This document shows positions 47,115 to 55,129 of a DNA stretch of 64,000 nucleotides, one piece after another; within the stretch, counting starts at the first letter, position 1, and each line of letters starts with the position of its first letter. The stretch comes from Dyella silvae. GTDB taxonomy: Bacteria > Pseudomonadota > Gammaproteobacteria > Xanthomonadales > Rhodanobacteraceae. The translations under genes were made by a program, and so were the position numbers. The notes below the pieces were generated by a model. That model was given only the letters and a program-made list of their open reading frames with translations. It searched no databases and was not told where the DNA came from. Location: NCBI RefSeq assembly GCF_026421305.1, contig NZ_JAPJBQ010000001.1, positions 434,001 through 498,000 of the forward strand, given 5' to 3'.

Positions 47115-48050
47115 TCAGAAGTACCAGCCGGCTTTGATGCGGACGCGGTACTTTTCAAAATCGTTGTCATAGATGCGGCGGCCGACGATGGCGCCCGGCA
47201 CGGTATCTGCGTGGGCAGTTGCCCAGGGCAATTGTTCGAGGAAGGTGGCAGTCACGAAGAATTTCTTGCCGCCATAGTGGATGACGGGGCCGACAAAGTA
47301 GCCGTCGTTCGACTCGTTGCTGAAGTTGTAGCTGTTGTATTCGTGCTCGTTGAGGAACTCGATGCCCGCTGACCAGTTGGGCGCAAAGCGATAGGACGCC
47401 GCGATGTTGAGGTTGACGTCGGTCTCTTCCTGCCAACGCTTATGGGTCTTTGCATCGTCGGCCCAGTCGTAGCGCAGTTCGGGCGCGTAGGTAAAGTTGA
47501 AAGCCGTTACCAGCCGGTCGTCGAGAAAGTTCTTCTGCAGAATCAGCTTGGTTTCCAGCTCGCGGAACTGCGGACCAATCGTCGGCTCGACGTAAATGGC
47601 CACACCCAATGGATCCGTGTAAGGACTCCACAAGCGATAGATGGCCTCGCCGGAAAAGCCGACGAAGCGCTTGGCGTTGTAGTGATCATCCGGGCCGGGT
47701 CGGTCGTAAGACAGCGGCTCGGGCGGTGTGGTCTCTTCGAAGGGGCCATTGTGATAGGCGCGCGACCATACGTAATTGGCGTAGAACGCGAGCTGGAGCT
47801 TATCGGTCATGCCGTACTCGAACTCCGTACGGCCGTCGATCTGATCGAAATAGCCAGCGATCTTCTGGTGACGCCACGTAGCCCATTGCTCCACCTCCTT
47901 CGCCCCCTGTGGCAGAAGGTCGGTGGTGTAGACGTAGCCGAACTGACTCTCCTCGGCATGAGCCGCAGAGGCGCACCCCAGGCCAGGCAGGGCAACAGAA
48001 AGCGTAGACAGCAGGCAGGTGCGTAGGCGCCGGCTAATGGGGTGCAGCAT
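47115..48050 (-). CDS. Outer-membrane beta-barrel protein of the flavin cluster
   Basis: A 311-residue protein with signal peptide (CLLSTLSVALPGLGCASAAHA) and a barrel-like alternating pattern ending RIKAGWYF. I do not recognise a named family. The strongly conserved-looking opening (GYVYTTDLLPQGAKEVEQWATWRHQK) and loops with aromatic residues suggest a channel or sensor. It is the first gene of the barrel-FMN protein-apbE-membrane protein operon and has a Fur-like box 40-58 bp upstream. Confidence 0.75.
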   Translation of the reverse strand: MLHPISRRLRTCLLSTLSVALPGLGCASAAHAEESQFGYVYTTDLLPQGAKEVEQWATWRHQKIAGYFDQIDGRTEFEYGMTDKLQLAFYANYVWSRAYHNGPFEETTPPEPLSYDRPGPDDHYNAKRFVGFSGEAIYRLWSPYTDPLGVAIYVEPTIGPQFRELETKLILQKNFLDDRLVTAFNFTYAPELRYDWADDAKTHKRWQEETDVNLNIAASYRFAPNWSAGIEFLNEHEYNSYNFSNESNDGYFVGPVIHYGGKKFFVTATFLEQLPWATAHADTVPGAIVGRRIYDNDFEKYRVRIKAGWYF

Positions 48051-48089
48051 GAAGCGTCCTTGGCAGATTTTCTTGTGGACGCGATTTTA

Positions 48090-48108
48090 AATGAGAGTAA
48101 TTCGCATA
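48090..48108 (-). promoter_or_regulatory. Fur-like box upstream of the flavin cluster
   Basis: The + strand sequence AATGAGAGTAATTCGCATA matches 15 of 19 positions of the Fur box AATGAGAATGATTCTCATT and keeps the dyad ATGxGA...TCxCAT. It is centred 49 bp upstream of the barrel gene start. The similar box at the FTR1 gene shares the TCGCAT half. Confidence 0.6.
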
Positions 48109-48585
48109 TGCAATTTTGATGTTCAATTCGCAAGTAATTGCGGGAGACATTGGGCGCAAGTGGGCTTTGATGCCAGCGTTAGCGGAGGCAGGTGGCGGCG
48201 AATACGCAACGCGGAGATAGCCGATGTGCGCGTTCCATAGCGCGCAGCTTGTCGGCGGCTCGCTGTTTTGGACGTCCATTTGATGGAGCGTTCAAGCCTG
48301 TTCAGAAAGATCGACATTTGCGTCAGCTTTGCGCAAGAAAGTCGCCTTCAATTTGCGATCTGTGTCGTGAAACGAGATGTTTTCTAACCGGCGCCTGAAG
48401 TAAATGTCGCCGATGCCTGAACAAGCGACGCAAGTCTCTTCTCACAAGAGGTCTGTTCGAGGAATATGCGGCACCGAGGCCGCGGCACATGTCTGTACAT
48501 GGCGCGCGGTAGATGCGGAGATCATCTGTAAAGCCCCCAAGGCCCCTCAACAGGAGTGTTTCTTTCCTTCTACCTGGGGTGAATC
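48109..48585. other. 477-bp spacer without a gene
   Basis: The region between the flavin cluster and the secreted repeat protein is AT-richer than its surroundings and has no convincing frame on either strand. Small open frames exist but lack a ribosome-binding site or recognisable sequence. It should hold the promoter of the secreted protein gene; no repressor site is obvious. Confidence 0.5.
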
Positions 48586-49359
48586 ATGAAAAGGCATCTG
48601 CTCGCGCTATCCGTATTCAGTGCGGTCCTTGGTTTCGGTATCGGCAGCTCAGTTGCCTTCGCGGCAGACGCGCCCGCCACATCGGATGGTGCGCAGGACG
48701 CAAGTAAGCTCACGTCGTCGTACACCACGTTCGCCGGATCCAGCACCAATGCGCAGGCATTGGTGAGCGGATTGCGCAATGGCACGTCCATTGTTCTGAT
48801 TACGCCCGCCACGGCCACCAGCCCCGCCGTGCAAACCACCTTTACGCCCGATACGGGCAAGATGGGCTACGGCAACGTCAATATCGCGCTTGCAATGGCG
48901 CAGGCGGACCTGGCCAAGGCAGGTATCACTCAGCCCACGGCCGCACAGATTGAGGCCGCATTGAATGGCGGAACTCTGGCGGGAAGCCATGGTCCGGTGC
49001 AGTTGCCAGGTGTGCTGGCACTTCGCGACAAGCACGATGGATGGGGTGGTGTTGCAAAGTCGCTCGGTCTGAAGCTTGGTGCCGTTGAGCATGCTGCCAA
49101 GGCGAACGGGCCCGTGCCGGATCACGACGACGTCGCACATGCCGACAAGGACGCTAAGGCCGACAAGGACGCCAAGGCGGATAAGGATGCCAAGGCCGAC
49201 AAGGACGCCAAGGCGGACAAGGACGCCAAGGCCGACAAGATCGCCAAGGCAGACAAAGTGGCTGACGTCAGCCACCCCGATAAAGTCGACCGCCCTGAAA
49301 AGGCTGACCGCCCGGACAAGCCGGAGCGTCCTGACAAGCCCGAGCGCAGCGGTCGCTGA
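48586..49359 (+). CDS. Secreted protein with Lys/Asp-rich C-terminal repeats
   Basis: A 257-residue protein with a signal peptide (MKRHLLALSVFSAVLGFGIGSSVAFAA). The middle part has helices with DKHDGWGGVAKSLGLKLGAVEH. From residue 186 five copies of ADKDAK follow, then ADKIAK, ADKVAD, and a DRPEKADRPDKPERPDKPERSGR tail. The charged repeats are highly soluble and alternating in charge. I do not recognise the family. It is followed by a terminator and then by a beta-barrel gene on the same strand, with which it may work as a pair. Confidence 0.75.
   Translation: MKRHLLALSVFSAVLGFGIGSSVAFAADAPATSDGAQDASKLTSSYTTFAGSSTNAQALVSGLRNGTSIVLITPATATSPAVQTTFTPDTGKMGYGNVNIALAMAQADLAKAGITQPTAAQIEAALNGGTLAGSHGPVQLPGVLALRDKHDGWGGVAKSLGLKLGAVEHAAKANGPVPDHDDVAHADKDAKADKDAKADKDAKADKDAKADKDAKADKIAKADKVADVSHPDKVDRPEKADRPDKPERPDKPERSGR
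49141..49266 (+). repeat. 18-bp tandem repeats within the secreted protein gene
   Basis: Seven units of 18 bp, typified by GCCGACAAGGACGCCAAG, encode ADKDAK, five near-identical and two diverged. Silent differences between units (gcc/gcg, gac/gat) show some age. The array is in frame, so copy-number changes would lengthen or shorten the protein. Confidence 0.9.
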
Positions 49360-49379
49360 TCTCTACTGAAAACCTCGAT

Positions 49380-49410
49380 CGAGAGGCTCCCTGAGGGCCT
49401 CTCGTGTTTT
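49380..49410 (+). terminator. Terminator after the secreted repeat protein gene
   Basis: CGAGAGGC (49380-49387) pairs with GCCTCTCG (49397-49404), an 8-bp stem with 9-nt loop followed by TGTTTTG. It lies just before the next gene, so the barrel gene may depend on read-through or its own promoter. Confidence 0.7.
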
Positions 49411-49430
49411 GTTGCGCGCAAGGAATATCC

Positions 49431-50267
49431 ATGAATTTGAAGAACACGGGCACGCTGTGTGCCTTGGGTGTGTTTGGGTTGCTGGCACAGGCGGCCCATG
49501 CTGAGGACAGCTCAACCATCAAGGTTGGCGCCGGCGTCGACTACACCACTGGCAAGTACGGCACGTCGACCACCACGGATATCACCGAAGTGCCGGTGAC
49601 GTTCGGTTACGACGTAGGCGACTGGTCGTTCAAGCTGGATGTGCCGTACATCCATGTCTCCGGTGCGGACAACGTGATTCCGGGTGTGGGTCCGGTCGAA
49701 AACAAGAACCCGAAGAAGCGCGGCCACGGCAAGAATGCCTCGGTCACGCCGACGCCGACGCCCACGACGCCGACCACCGGCTCTGCCTCCGGTCTGGGCG
49801 ACATCGTTGCCGCTGCCACGTACGAGGCCTATAGCAACAAGGCCGCGAACTTCGGCATCGATCTCACCGGCAAGATCAAGTTCGGTACCGCGAGCGCGGA
49901 CGAGGGGCTTGGTACCGGCAAGAACGACTACAGCTTCAATGTGGACATGTACAAGGGCTTCGGCGCCTGGACGCTGTTCGGCGGCGTGGGCTACACGTGG
50001 CTCGGCAGTTCGCAGTACGTGCGCTTGAACGACGTGTTCACCGCCAACGTCGGCGCGAGCTACAAGATCGATCGCCAGAGCACCATCGGTGCCTATTACG
50101 ACTATCGCGAAAAAGCTTCGAGCACCAGCTTCGCGCGCAATGAGCTGACGGGTTACTACTCGTACAAGTTCGCCAGCGCGTGGAAGGCCCAGGCGTACGT
50201 CACCAAGGGCTTTACCGATGGCAGCCCCGACTGGGGCGTTGGTGCCCACGTGGTGTATTCGTTCTAA
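49431..50267 (+). CDS. Outer-membrane beta-barrel protein
   Basis: A 278-residue protein with signal peptide (MNLKNTGTLCALGVFGLLAQAAHA) and alternating beta strands ending GVGAHVVYSF, a BAM-type C-terminal Phe. A loop with NPKKRGHGKNASVTPTPTPTTPTTGSAS (about residues 93-120) is Lys/Pro/Thr-rich and probably faces outside. The ATG at 49431 has an AAGGA site; the frame to 49404 would add a leader. It is not a member I can name. It lies immediately after the Lys/Asp-rich secreted protein gene. Confidence 0.7.
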   Translation: MNLKNTGTLCALGVFGLLAQAAHAEDSSTIKVGAGVDYTTGKYGTSTTTDITEVPVTFGYDVGDWSFKLDVPYIHVSGADNVIPGVGPVENKNPKKRGHGKNASVTPTPTPTTPTTGSASGLGDIVAAATYEAYSNKAANFGIDLTGKIKFGTASADEGLGTGKNDYSFNVDMYKGFGAWTLFGGVGYTWLGSSQYVRLNDVFTANVGASYKIDRQSTIGAYYDYREKASSTSFARNELTGYYSYKFASAWKAQAYVTKGFTDGSPDWGVGAHVVYSF

Positions 50268-50309
50268 AAGTCGCCAGGAACATCCGAGGCAGCCAGAAGT
50301 TTGCTATAC

Positions 50310-50337
50310 CGTCATCTCCGCTGTCGCGGGGATGACG
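50310..50337. repeat. Single hairpin related to the 17.1-kb inverted repeat
   Basis: CGTCATCTCCGC-TGTC-GCGGGGATGACG has 12-bp arms with one mismatch and the same CGTCATCcCCGC ends as the element at 17097-17214. The surrounding 180-bp gap (50268-50449) contains no gene. Confidence 0.6.
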
Positions 50338-50390
50338 ATGTCGCGGGGCGCTGGGTGTCTTGGGCTTTGTCGGCGGCTATAAGCGCACCA

Positions 50391-50425
50391 TAAAAGAAGT
50401 CGGCAACCTTGATGGTTGCCGACTT
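50391..50425 (-). terminator. Terminator of ahpF
   Basis: AAGTCGGCAACC pairs with GGTTGCCGACTT, a perfect 12-bp stem. On the minus strand it is followed by CTTTTA, giving a good intrinsic terminator 25 bp after the ahpF stop. Confidence 0.85.
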
Positions 50426-50449
50426 GCGTTTGCGTGATGCGGAAGAGCG

Positions 50450-52039
50450 TCAGGCGACGGCTGTTTCCCTGACTGCTTCTTCCACGGGCAGGCGAATCAG
50501 ATAGTCAAAGGCGCTCAGCGATGCCTTGGATCCTTCGCCCATGGCGATGACGATCTGCTTGTAGGGCACCGTAGTGACATCGCCCGCAGCGAACACGCCG
50601 GGTACCGACGTCTCACCGCGTGCATCTACCTCAATCTCGTGGCGCGGCGACAGCTTGACCGTACCCTTGAGCCATTCGGTGTTCGGCAACAGGCCGATCT
50701 GCACGAAGACACCTTCCAGTGCCACATGGCGGCTCTCGCCACTGCTGCGGTCGGTGTAGTTCAGACCGGTGACCTTCTGGCCGTCGCCCAGCACTTCGGT
50801 CGTCTGCGCGCTGACGATCACGTCCACGTTCGGCAGGCTTCGCAGCTTGCGCTGCAGCACTTCGTCCGCACGCAGCTTGCTGTCGAATTCGAGCAGGGTG
50901 ACGTGGCCCACGATGCCAGCCAGGTCGATCGCTGCCTCAACGCCGGAGTTGCCGCCGCCGATCACCGCCACATGCTTGCCCTTGAACAGCGGGCCGTCGC
51001 AGTGCGGGCAGTACGTCACACCCTTGTTGCGGTATTCCTGCTCGCCCGGCACGTTCATGTTGCGCCAGCGTGCGCCGGTGGAGAGGATCACCGTGCGGGC
51101 CTTCAGCGATGCGCCGTTGGCAAGGCGCACTTCATGCAGGCCGCCTTCGGTGGTGGCGGGAATCAGTTGTTCGGCGCGCTGCAGGTTCATCACGTCCACG
51201 TCGTATTCGTGCACGTGCTGTTCCAGTGCGGCAGCCAGCTTCGGGCCTTCCGTGTAGGTCACGGAAATAAAGTTCTCGATAGCCATGGTGTCCAGCACCT
51301 GGCCACCAAAGCGCTCGGCCGCCACACCCGTACGGATGCCTTTGCGTGCCGCGTAGATCGCGGCAGCAGCGCCAGCCGGGCCGCCGCCGATCACCAGCAC
51401 CTCGAACGGCGCTTTGGCTTTGATTTTTTCGGCGGCGCGGTCGGCCGCATTGCTGTCCAGCCGGCCTGCAATCTGTTCGATCGACATGCGGCCGGTGTCG
51501 AAGAGTTCGCCGTTGAGGAACACCGTCGGCACCGACATCACCTGGCGCTCGTTCACTTCGTCCTGGAACAGCGCGCCGTCAATCGCCACATGCTTGATGT
51601 TGGGATTGAGCACGCTCATCAGGTTCAGCGCCTGCACGGTATCCGGGCAGCTGTGGCAGGAGAGTGACATGAACGTCTCGAAGCGGTATTCGCCGTCGAG
51701 ATGGCGCACCTGCTCAATGACGTCCTGCGTCGCCTTGGACGGATGGCCACCAACCTGCAGCAGCGCCAGTACCAGCGAGGTGAACTCGTGGCCCATCGGA
51801 ATGCCGGCGAAACGCACGCTGACGTCGGTGCCTACGCGGTTGATCGCGAAGGAGGGCTTGCGAGCATCGTTGCCATCGAGACGCAGTGAGACCTTGTCCG
51901 ATAGCGAGGCGATGTCTTCCAGCAGGCCCTTCAGCTCCTGCGACGATGCCTGATGGTCGAGGGAGGCCACGAGCTCGATCGGGTGTACGACCTTTTCGAG
52001 ATAGGCCTGCAATTGGGTCTTCAGATCGGCTTCCAACAT
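50450..52039 (-). CDS. ahpF: Alkyl hydroperoxide reductase subunit F
   Basis: A 529-residue flavoprotein that reduces AhpC with NADH. The N-terminal double-thioredoxin-fold domain carries CHSC (C128, C131). The C-terminal thioredoxin-reductase-like part has an FAD site [17 protein letters not shown], the redox pair CPHC, an NADH site [15 protein letters not shown] and the second FAD motif GVFAAGDVT. It is 150 bp downstream of ahpC on the same strand, separated by two hairpins. Confidence 0.97.
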   Translation of the reverse strand: MLEADLKTQLQAYLEKVVHPIELVASLDHQASSQELKGLLEDIASLSDKVSLRLDGNDARKPSFAINRVGTDVSVRFAGIPMGHEFTSLVLALLQVGGHPSKATQDVIEQVRHLDGEYRFETFMSLSCHSCPDTVQALNLMSVLNPNIKHVAIDGALFQDEVNERQVMSVPTVFLNGELFDTGRMSIEQIAGRLDSNAADRAAEKIKAKAPFEVLVIGGGPAGAAAAIYAARKGIRTGVAAERFGGQVLDTMAIENFISVTYTEGPKLAAALEQHVHEYDVDVMNLQRAEQLIPATTEGGLHEVRLANGASLKARTVILSTGARWRNMNVPGEQEYRNKGVTYCPHCDGPLFKGKHVAVIGGGNSGVEAAIDLAGIVGHVTLLEFDSKLRADEVLQRKLRSLPNVDVIVSAQTTEVLGDGQKVTGLNYTDRSSGESRHVALEGVFVQIGLLPNTEWLKGTVKLSPRHEIEVDARGETSVPGVFAAGDVTTVPYKQIVIAMGEGSKASLSAFDYLIRLPVEEAVRETAVA

Positions 52040-52122
52040 GGTGACTCCATCGTTTCTTAGGGGTGAGCACTACCCGCACCCGGCGTGGCCGGGCGTTGCG
52101 CGCGCCTTCGAATTCGGAAAGC

Positions 52123-52168
52123 GGACCCGGCGGACGCCGGGTCCCGTGGCCACCCGATGCAGCGGGTG
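52123..52168. other. Two hairpins between ahpC and ahpF
   Basis: GGACCCGGC-GGAC-GCCGGGTCC (52123-52144) and CCACCCG-ATGCAG-CGGGTGG (52149-52168) are perfect stems of 9 and 7 bp. They lack U-runs, so they may attenuate or stabilise the transcript and give more AhpC than AhpF. Confidence 0.55.
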
Positions 52169-52190
52169 GCAAGAGAGGTAAAGCGGTGAC

Positions 52191-52754
52191 TTAGATCTTG
52201 CCGACCAGGTCGAGCGACGGCTTCAGGGTCTTGTCGCCTTCCTTCCACTTGGCCGGGCACACTTCACCCGGATGGGAGGCAACGTACTGCGCGGCCTTCA
52301 CCTTGCGCAGCAGTTCGGAAGCGTCGCGGCCGATGCCGTTGTCGTGGATCTCGCACAGCTTGATCTGGCCTTCCGGATTGATCAGGAACGTGCCACGCAG
52401 CGCCAGGCCCTCTTCTTCGATCATCACGTCGAAGTTGCGGGTGATGGCACCGGTCGGGTCGCCGATCATGGTGTACTTCACCTTCTTGATCGCGTCCGAG
52501 GTGTCGTGCCACGCCTTGTGGGCGAAGTGGGTGTCGGTCGAGACCGCGTAGATTTCCACGCCCAGCTTCTGGAACTGATCGTAGAAATCGGCCAGGTCTT
52601 CCAGCTCCGTCGGGCAGACGAAGGTGAAGTCGGCGGGGTAAAACACCACCACGGACCACTTGCCCTTGAGGGAAGCATCGGTCACTTCGACAAACTGGCC
52701 ATTCTTGAGAGCCTGGGCCTTGAACGGTTTGATTTCGGTGTTGATCAACGACAT
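52191..52754 (-). CDS. ahpC: Alkyl hydroperoxide reductase subunit C (peroxiredoxin)
   Basis: A 187-residue typical 2-Cys peroxiredoxin. The peroxidatic Cys47 is in FTFVCPTEL and the resolving Cys166 is in EVCPAKW. The C-terminal tail is the long form typical of AhpC. It detoxifies hydrogen peroxide and organic hydroperoxides with AhpF. The ATG at 52754 is the family start; the longer frame to 52844 is spurious. An OxyR-type site is seen upstream. Confidence 0.97.
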   Translation of the reverse strand: MSLINTEIKPFKAQALKNGQFVEVTDASLKGKWSVVVFYPADFTFVCPTELEDLADFYDQFQKLGVEIYAVSTDTHFAHKAWHDTSDAIKKVKYTMIGDPTGAITRNFDVMIEEEGLALRGTFLINPEGQIKLCEIHDNGIGRDASELLRKVKAAQYVASHPGEVCPAKWKEGDKTLKPSLDLVGKI

Positions 52755-52820
52755 CGTTGTTTTTCCGTTAGTTGTGGTTGGTGGAAGACAAAGCGTACGG
52801 GTTTTGTGGCGATTGATCCA

Positions 52821-52857
52821 ATTGATTGTTGAGATGGCGGCCATTGAGGTTGGCTAT
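52821..52857 (-). promoter_or_regulatory. OxyR-type binding site upstream of ahpC
   Basis: On the minus strand four tetranucleotides, ATAG, CAAT, ATCT and CAAT, are spaced by exactly 7 bp each, matching ATAG-N7-CTAT-N7-ATAG-N7-CTAT at 12 of 16 positions. The site lies 67-103 bp upstream of the ahpC start. This suggests peroxide induction through OxyR. Confidence 0.55.
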
Positions 52858-53193
52858 GGTGGTGCGCCTGGCATACCGGGCGGCGGCCGACCTGTATCGC
52901 AACAGGGTTTTGCGGTGCGATGACTTCGTAGGGTCGCTCGCCCTACGTCATTGAGGGGTGATTTTTGCGCCACGGCGGCAGGTGCCCGGCCACACTGGCG
53001 GCGCTCGTCGCCGGCCATGGGTGCCGTGTACGTGGGCGTTACCCGTCACTGCCCATTTACCCCCGCAAGCGGAGAGTAGCCCGGCAGCGGGGCCGCCCTT
53101 CAATGAACCGTCCGAGTGTCGCGTGGCAGAACGATGGGAGATGAGCAGCTGGCCTCCCGTCCACCGTATCGAGATCAAGGCGCGGAGAAGATC
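52858..53193. other. 336-bp spacer upstream of the alpha/beta hydrolase
   Basis: No convincing gene is seen. A hairpin CGTAGGG-loop-CCCTACG lies at 52927-52947. A GGAG-type ribosome-binding site for the hydrolase gene is at the right end. Confidence 0.5.
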
Positions 53194-53889
53194 ATGAGCA
53201 ACAAACCTGCTGTGGTATTGGTTCACGGGTTCTGGGGCGGTGCCGCCCACTGGGCTAAGGTCATTCTTGAACTTAAGGGCCTGGGTTACGGCGACCTGCA
53301 CGCAGTCGAGATGCCGCTGACGTCGCTCGCCGAGGATGCGGAGCGCACGCGCAAAATGCTCGCCCAGATCAATGGACCCGTCGTGCTTGTGGGTCATTCG
53401 TATGGCGGCGCCGTGATCAGTGAAGCGGGCAACCAGCCAAACGTCCGCGCGCTGGTGTTCATTGCGGCATTTGCTCCGGATGCAGGCGAAAGTCCGGGTG
53501 GCATCACACAGGAGAAGCTGCCGGAGGCGGCACCGAATCTTGCGCCGGACAGCGACGGTTACCTCTGGCTGAAGCCGGACAAGTTCCACGAAAGTTTTTG
53601 TCAGGACCTGACGGCGGACGAAGGCCTGGTCATGGCGGTGACGCAAAAGGCGCCGCTGGCAGTCACCTTCGGCAATCCGGTGACCGATCCTGCCTGGAGG
53701 CACAAGCCGGCGTGGTACCAGATCTCCAATCACGACCGGATGATCCATCCCGAGAACCAGAAGATGATGTCCGCCCGGATGAACGCGCGGAAGATCATCC
53801 ATCTTGATGCCAGTCACGCCTCGCTTGCGTCGCGGCCACGCGAAGTAGCCTCGCTGATCAACGACGCGGCATCGGCAACAGCCTCGTAA
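53194..53889 (+). CDS. Alpha/beta hydrolase
   Basis: A 231-residue hydrolase. The oxyanion region VLVHGFWGG is followed by the nucleophile elbow GHSYGG (Ser about residue 70), and the His is probably in LDASHASLASRP. It resembles non-haem chloroperoxidase and esterase-like proteins; the substrate is unknown. The frame is open to 53116, but the ATG at 53194 has CGGAGAAG upstream and begins MSNKPAVVLVHGF. Confidence 0.82.
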   Translation: MSNKPAVVLVHGFWGGAAHWAKVILELKGLGYGDLHAVEMPLTSLAEDAERTRKMLAQINGPVVLVGHSYGGAVISEAGNQPNVRALVFIAAFAPDAGESPGGITQEKLPEAAPNLAPDSDGYLWLKPDKFHESFCQDLTADEGLVMAVTQKAPLAVTFGNPVTDPAWRHKPAWYQISNHDRMIHPENQKMMSARMNARKIIHLDASHASLASRPREVASLINDAASATAS

Positions 53890-54100
53890 TGCGACGATTC
53901 GATGGCGGCGCCACCGGGACATGGCATGCCCGTCTTCAAGGCAAGGTGGCTGTGCCGCCATAAGGAGTCGCTAGCAAGCGCTGCGTGATACGGGTGTGAT
54001 CGTGCGCGGAGCAACGCGCATGGGAAGACCGATTGACTTCCACCAGCCAGAACTTGTACCAAGACAATAACAGCCGTGCATCTGGCAGTTGAGAGGCAGT

Positions 54101-54120
54101 GCCTGCTCGGGCGAGCAGGC
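54101..54120 (+). other. Hairpin in the fpr leader
   Basis: GCCTGCTC-GGGC-GAGCAGGC is a perfect 8-bp stem-loop 45 bp upstream of the fpr start. Without a U-run it may be a 5' UTR structure. The rest of the 276-bp spacer after the hydrolase shows no gene. Confidence 0.5.
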
Positions 54121-54165
54121 GCAATCGCTCGCAAAACATCTCCTGACTTCGAAAGGGTGGCAGCG

Positions 54166-54942
54166 ATGGTGGCGTTGGCGACGGAGTACGTCATCGAGGT
54201 TCATCACTGGAACGACAGCCTTTTCAGCTTTCGTACCACGCGTGATCCCGGGTTTCGTTTCGACAGCGGTCACTTCGTGATGCTTGGCCTGGAGGTGGAA
54301 GGCAAGCCGCTGCTGCGCGCTTACTCCATTGCCAGCGCCAGCTACGAAGAGCATCTTGAATTTGTCAGCATCAAGGTGCCCGACGGTCCGCTTACCTCGC
54401 GGCTGCAACATCTCAAGCCAGGCGACCCCATCATGGTCAGCCGCAAACCCACTGGCACGCTGGTGCTCAACGATCTGAGGCCCGGAAAGCACCTGTATTT
54501 GCTGGGCACGGGCACCGGGCTTGCGCCGTTTCTGAGCATTGTGCGCGACCCCGAAACGTACGAGCGCTTCGACCGGATCGTGCTCGCCCATGGCGTGCGG
54601 CGGATTAGTGATCTGGTTTACGCGAAGTATCTCGAGCATTCGCTGCCACAACACGAATACGTGGGTGAGCTGGTGCGGAAAAAATTGGTCTACTACCCCA
54701 GCGTCACCCGTGAGCCGTTCCATCATCGTGGCAGGCTCACCGATGCCATCGTGGATGGCCGGATGAGTGCGCATGCCGGCCTGCCACCCATGAATTCACA
54801 GACGGATCGCGTGATGCTGTGCGGCAGCCCGGTCATGCTGGATGACGCCTGTGCGTTGCTCGATGGCCGTGGCTTTCAGGCATCGCCGCGTACGCGTGAA
54901 CCAGGCGATTACGTGATCGAGCGCGCCTTTGTTGAAAGGTGA
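54166..54942 (+). CDS. fpr: Ferredoxin-NADP(+) reductase
   Basis: A 258-residue FAD enzyme. FAD-binding RAYSIAS, the NADP-binding GTGTGLAPFLSI and the C-terminal AFVER (with Tyr/Phe-type aromatic near the flavin) match bacterial Fpr. It exchanges electrons between NADPH and ferredoxin or flavodoxin, and helps oxidative-stress resistance. The ATG at 54166 has AAAGGGTGG upstream; the frame is open to 54076. It may partner FdxA elsewhere in the window. Confidence 0.92.
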   Translation: MVALATEYVIEVHHWNDSLFSFRTTRDPGFRFDSGHFVMLGLEVEGKPLLRAYSIASASYEEHLEFVSIKVPDGPLTSRLQHLKPGDPIMVSRKPTGTLVLNDLRPGKHLYLLGTGTGLAPFLSIVRDPETYERFDRIVLAHGVRRISDLVYAKYLEHSLPQHEYVGELVRKKLVYYPSVTREPFHHRGRLTDAIVDGRMSAHAGLPPMNSQTDRVMLCGSPVMLDDACALLDGRGFQASPRTREPGDYVIERAFVER

Positions 54943-55030
54943 GCGGAGAAGAGGGCAATGCACCAACAGGTAAGCATGTTTAGCTGAAAGGACTAGATAG
55001 AGACGCCGGCAGCGCCGAGGAGAATCCGTC

Positions 55031-55129
55031 GTGTACGATTTGTTGCAAACCATCGATTCACCCGATCAGTCACGCAAAGCGGATGCGCGTGCCTTGCATC
55101 TGCTCGCCGTGGGTGAGGTCACGACATGA
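55031..55129 (+). pseudogene. dxs: Remnant of dxs N-terminus (32 codons) coupled to dxr
   Basis: A GTG-started 32-codon frame with ribosome-binding site GAGGAGAATCC. It reads VYDLLQTIDSPDQSRKADAR and then [12 protein letters not shown]. The first part matches the N-terminus of 1-deoxy-D-xylulose-5-phosphate synthase (MYDLL-TID-P---R--D-R-L--LA-E-), for example in Burkholderia. The rest of the approximately 630-residue enzyme is missing. Its stop overlaps the dxr start by 4 bp. It may now act only as a translational leader, or be a leftover of a deletion. Confidence 0.7.
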
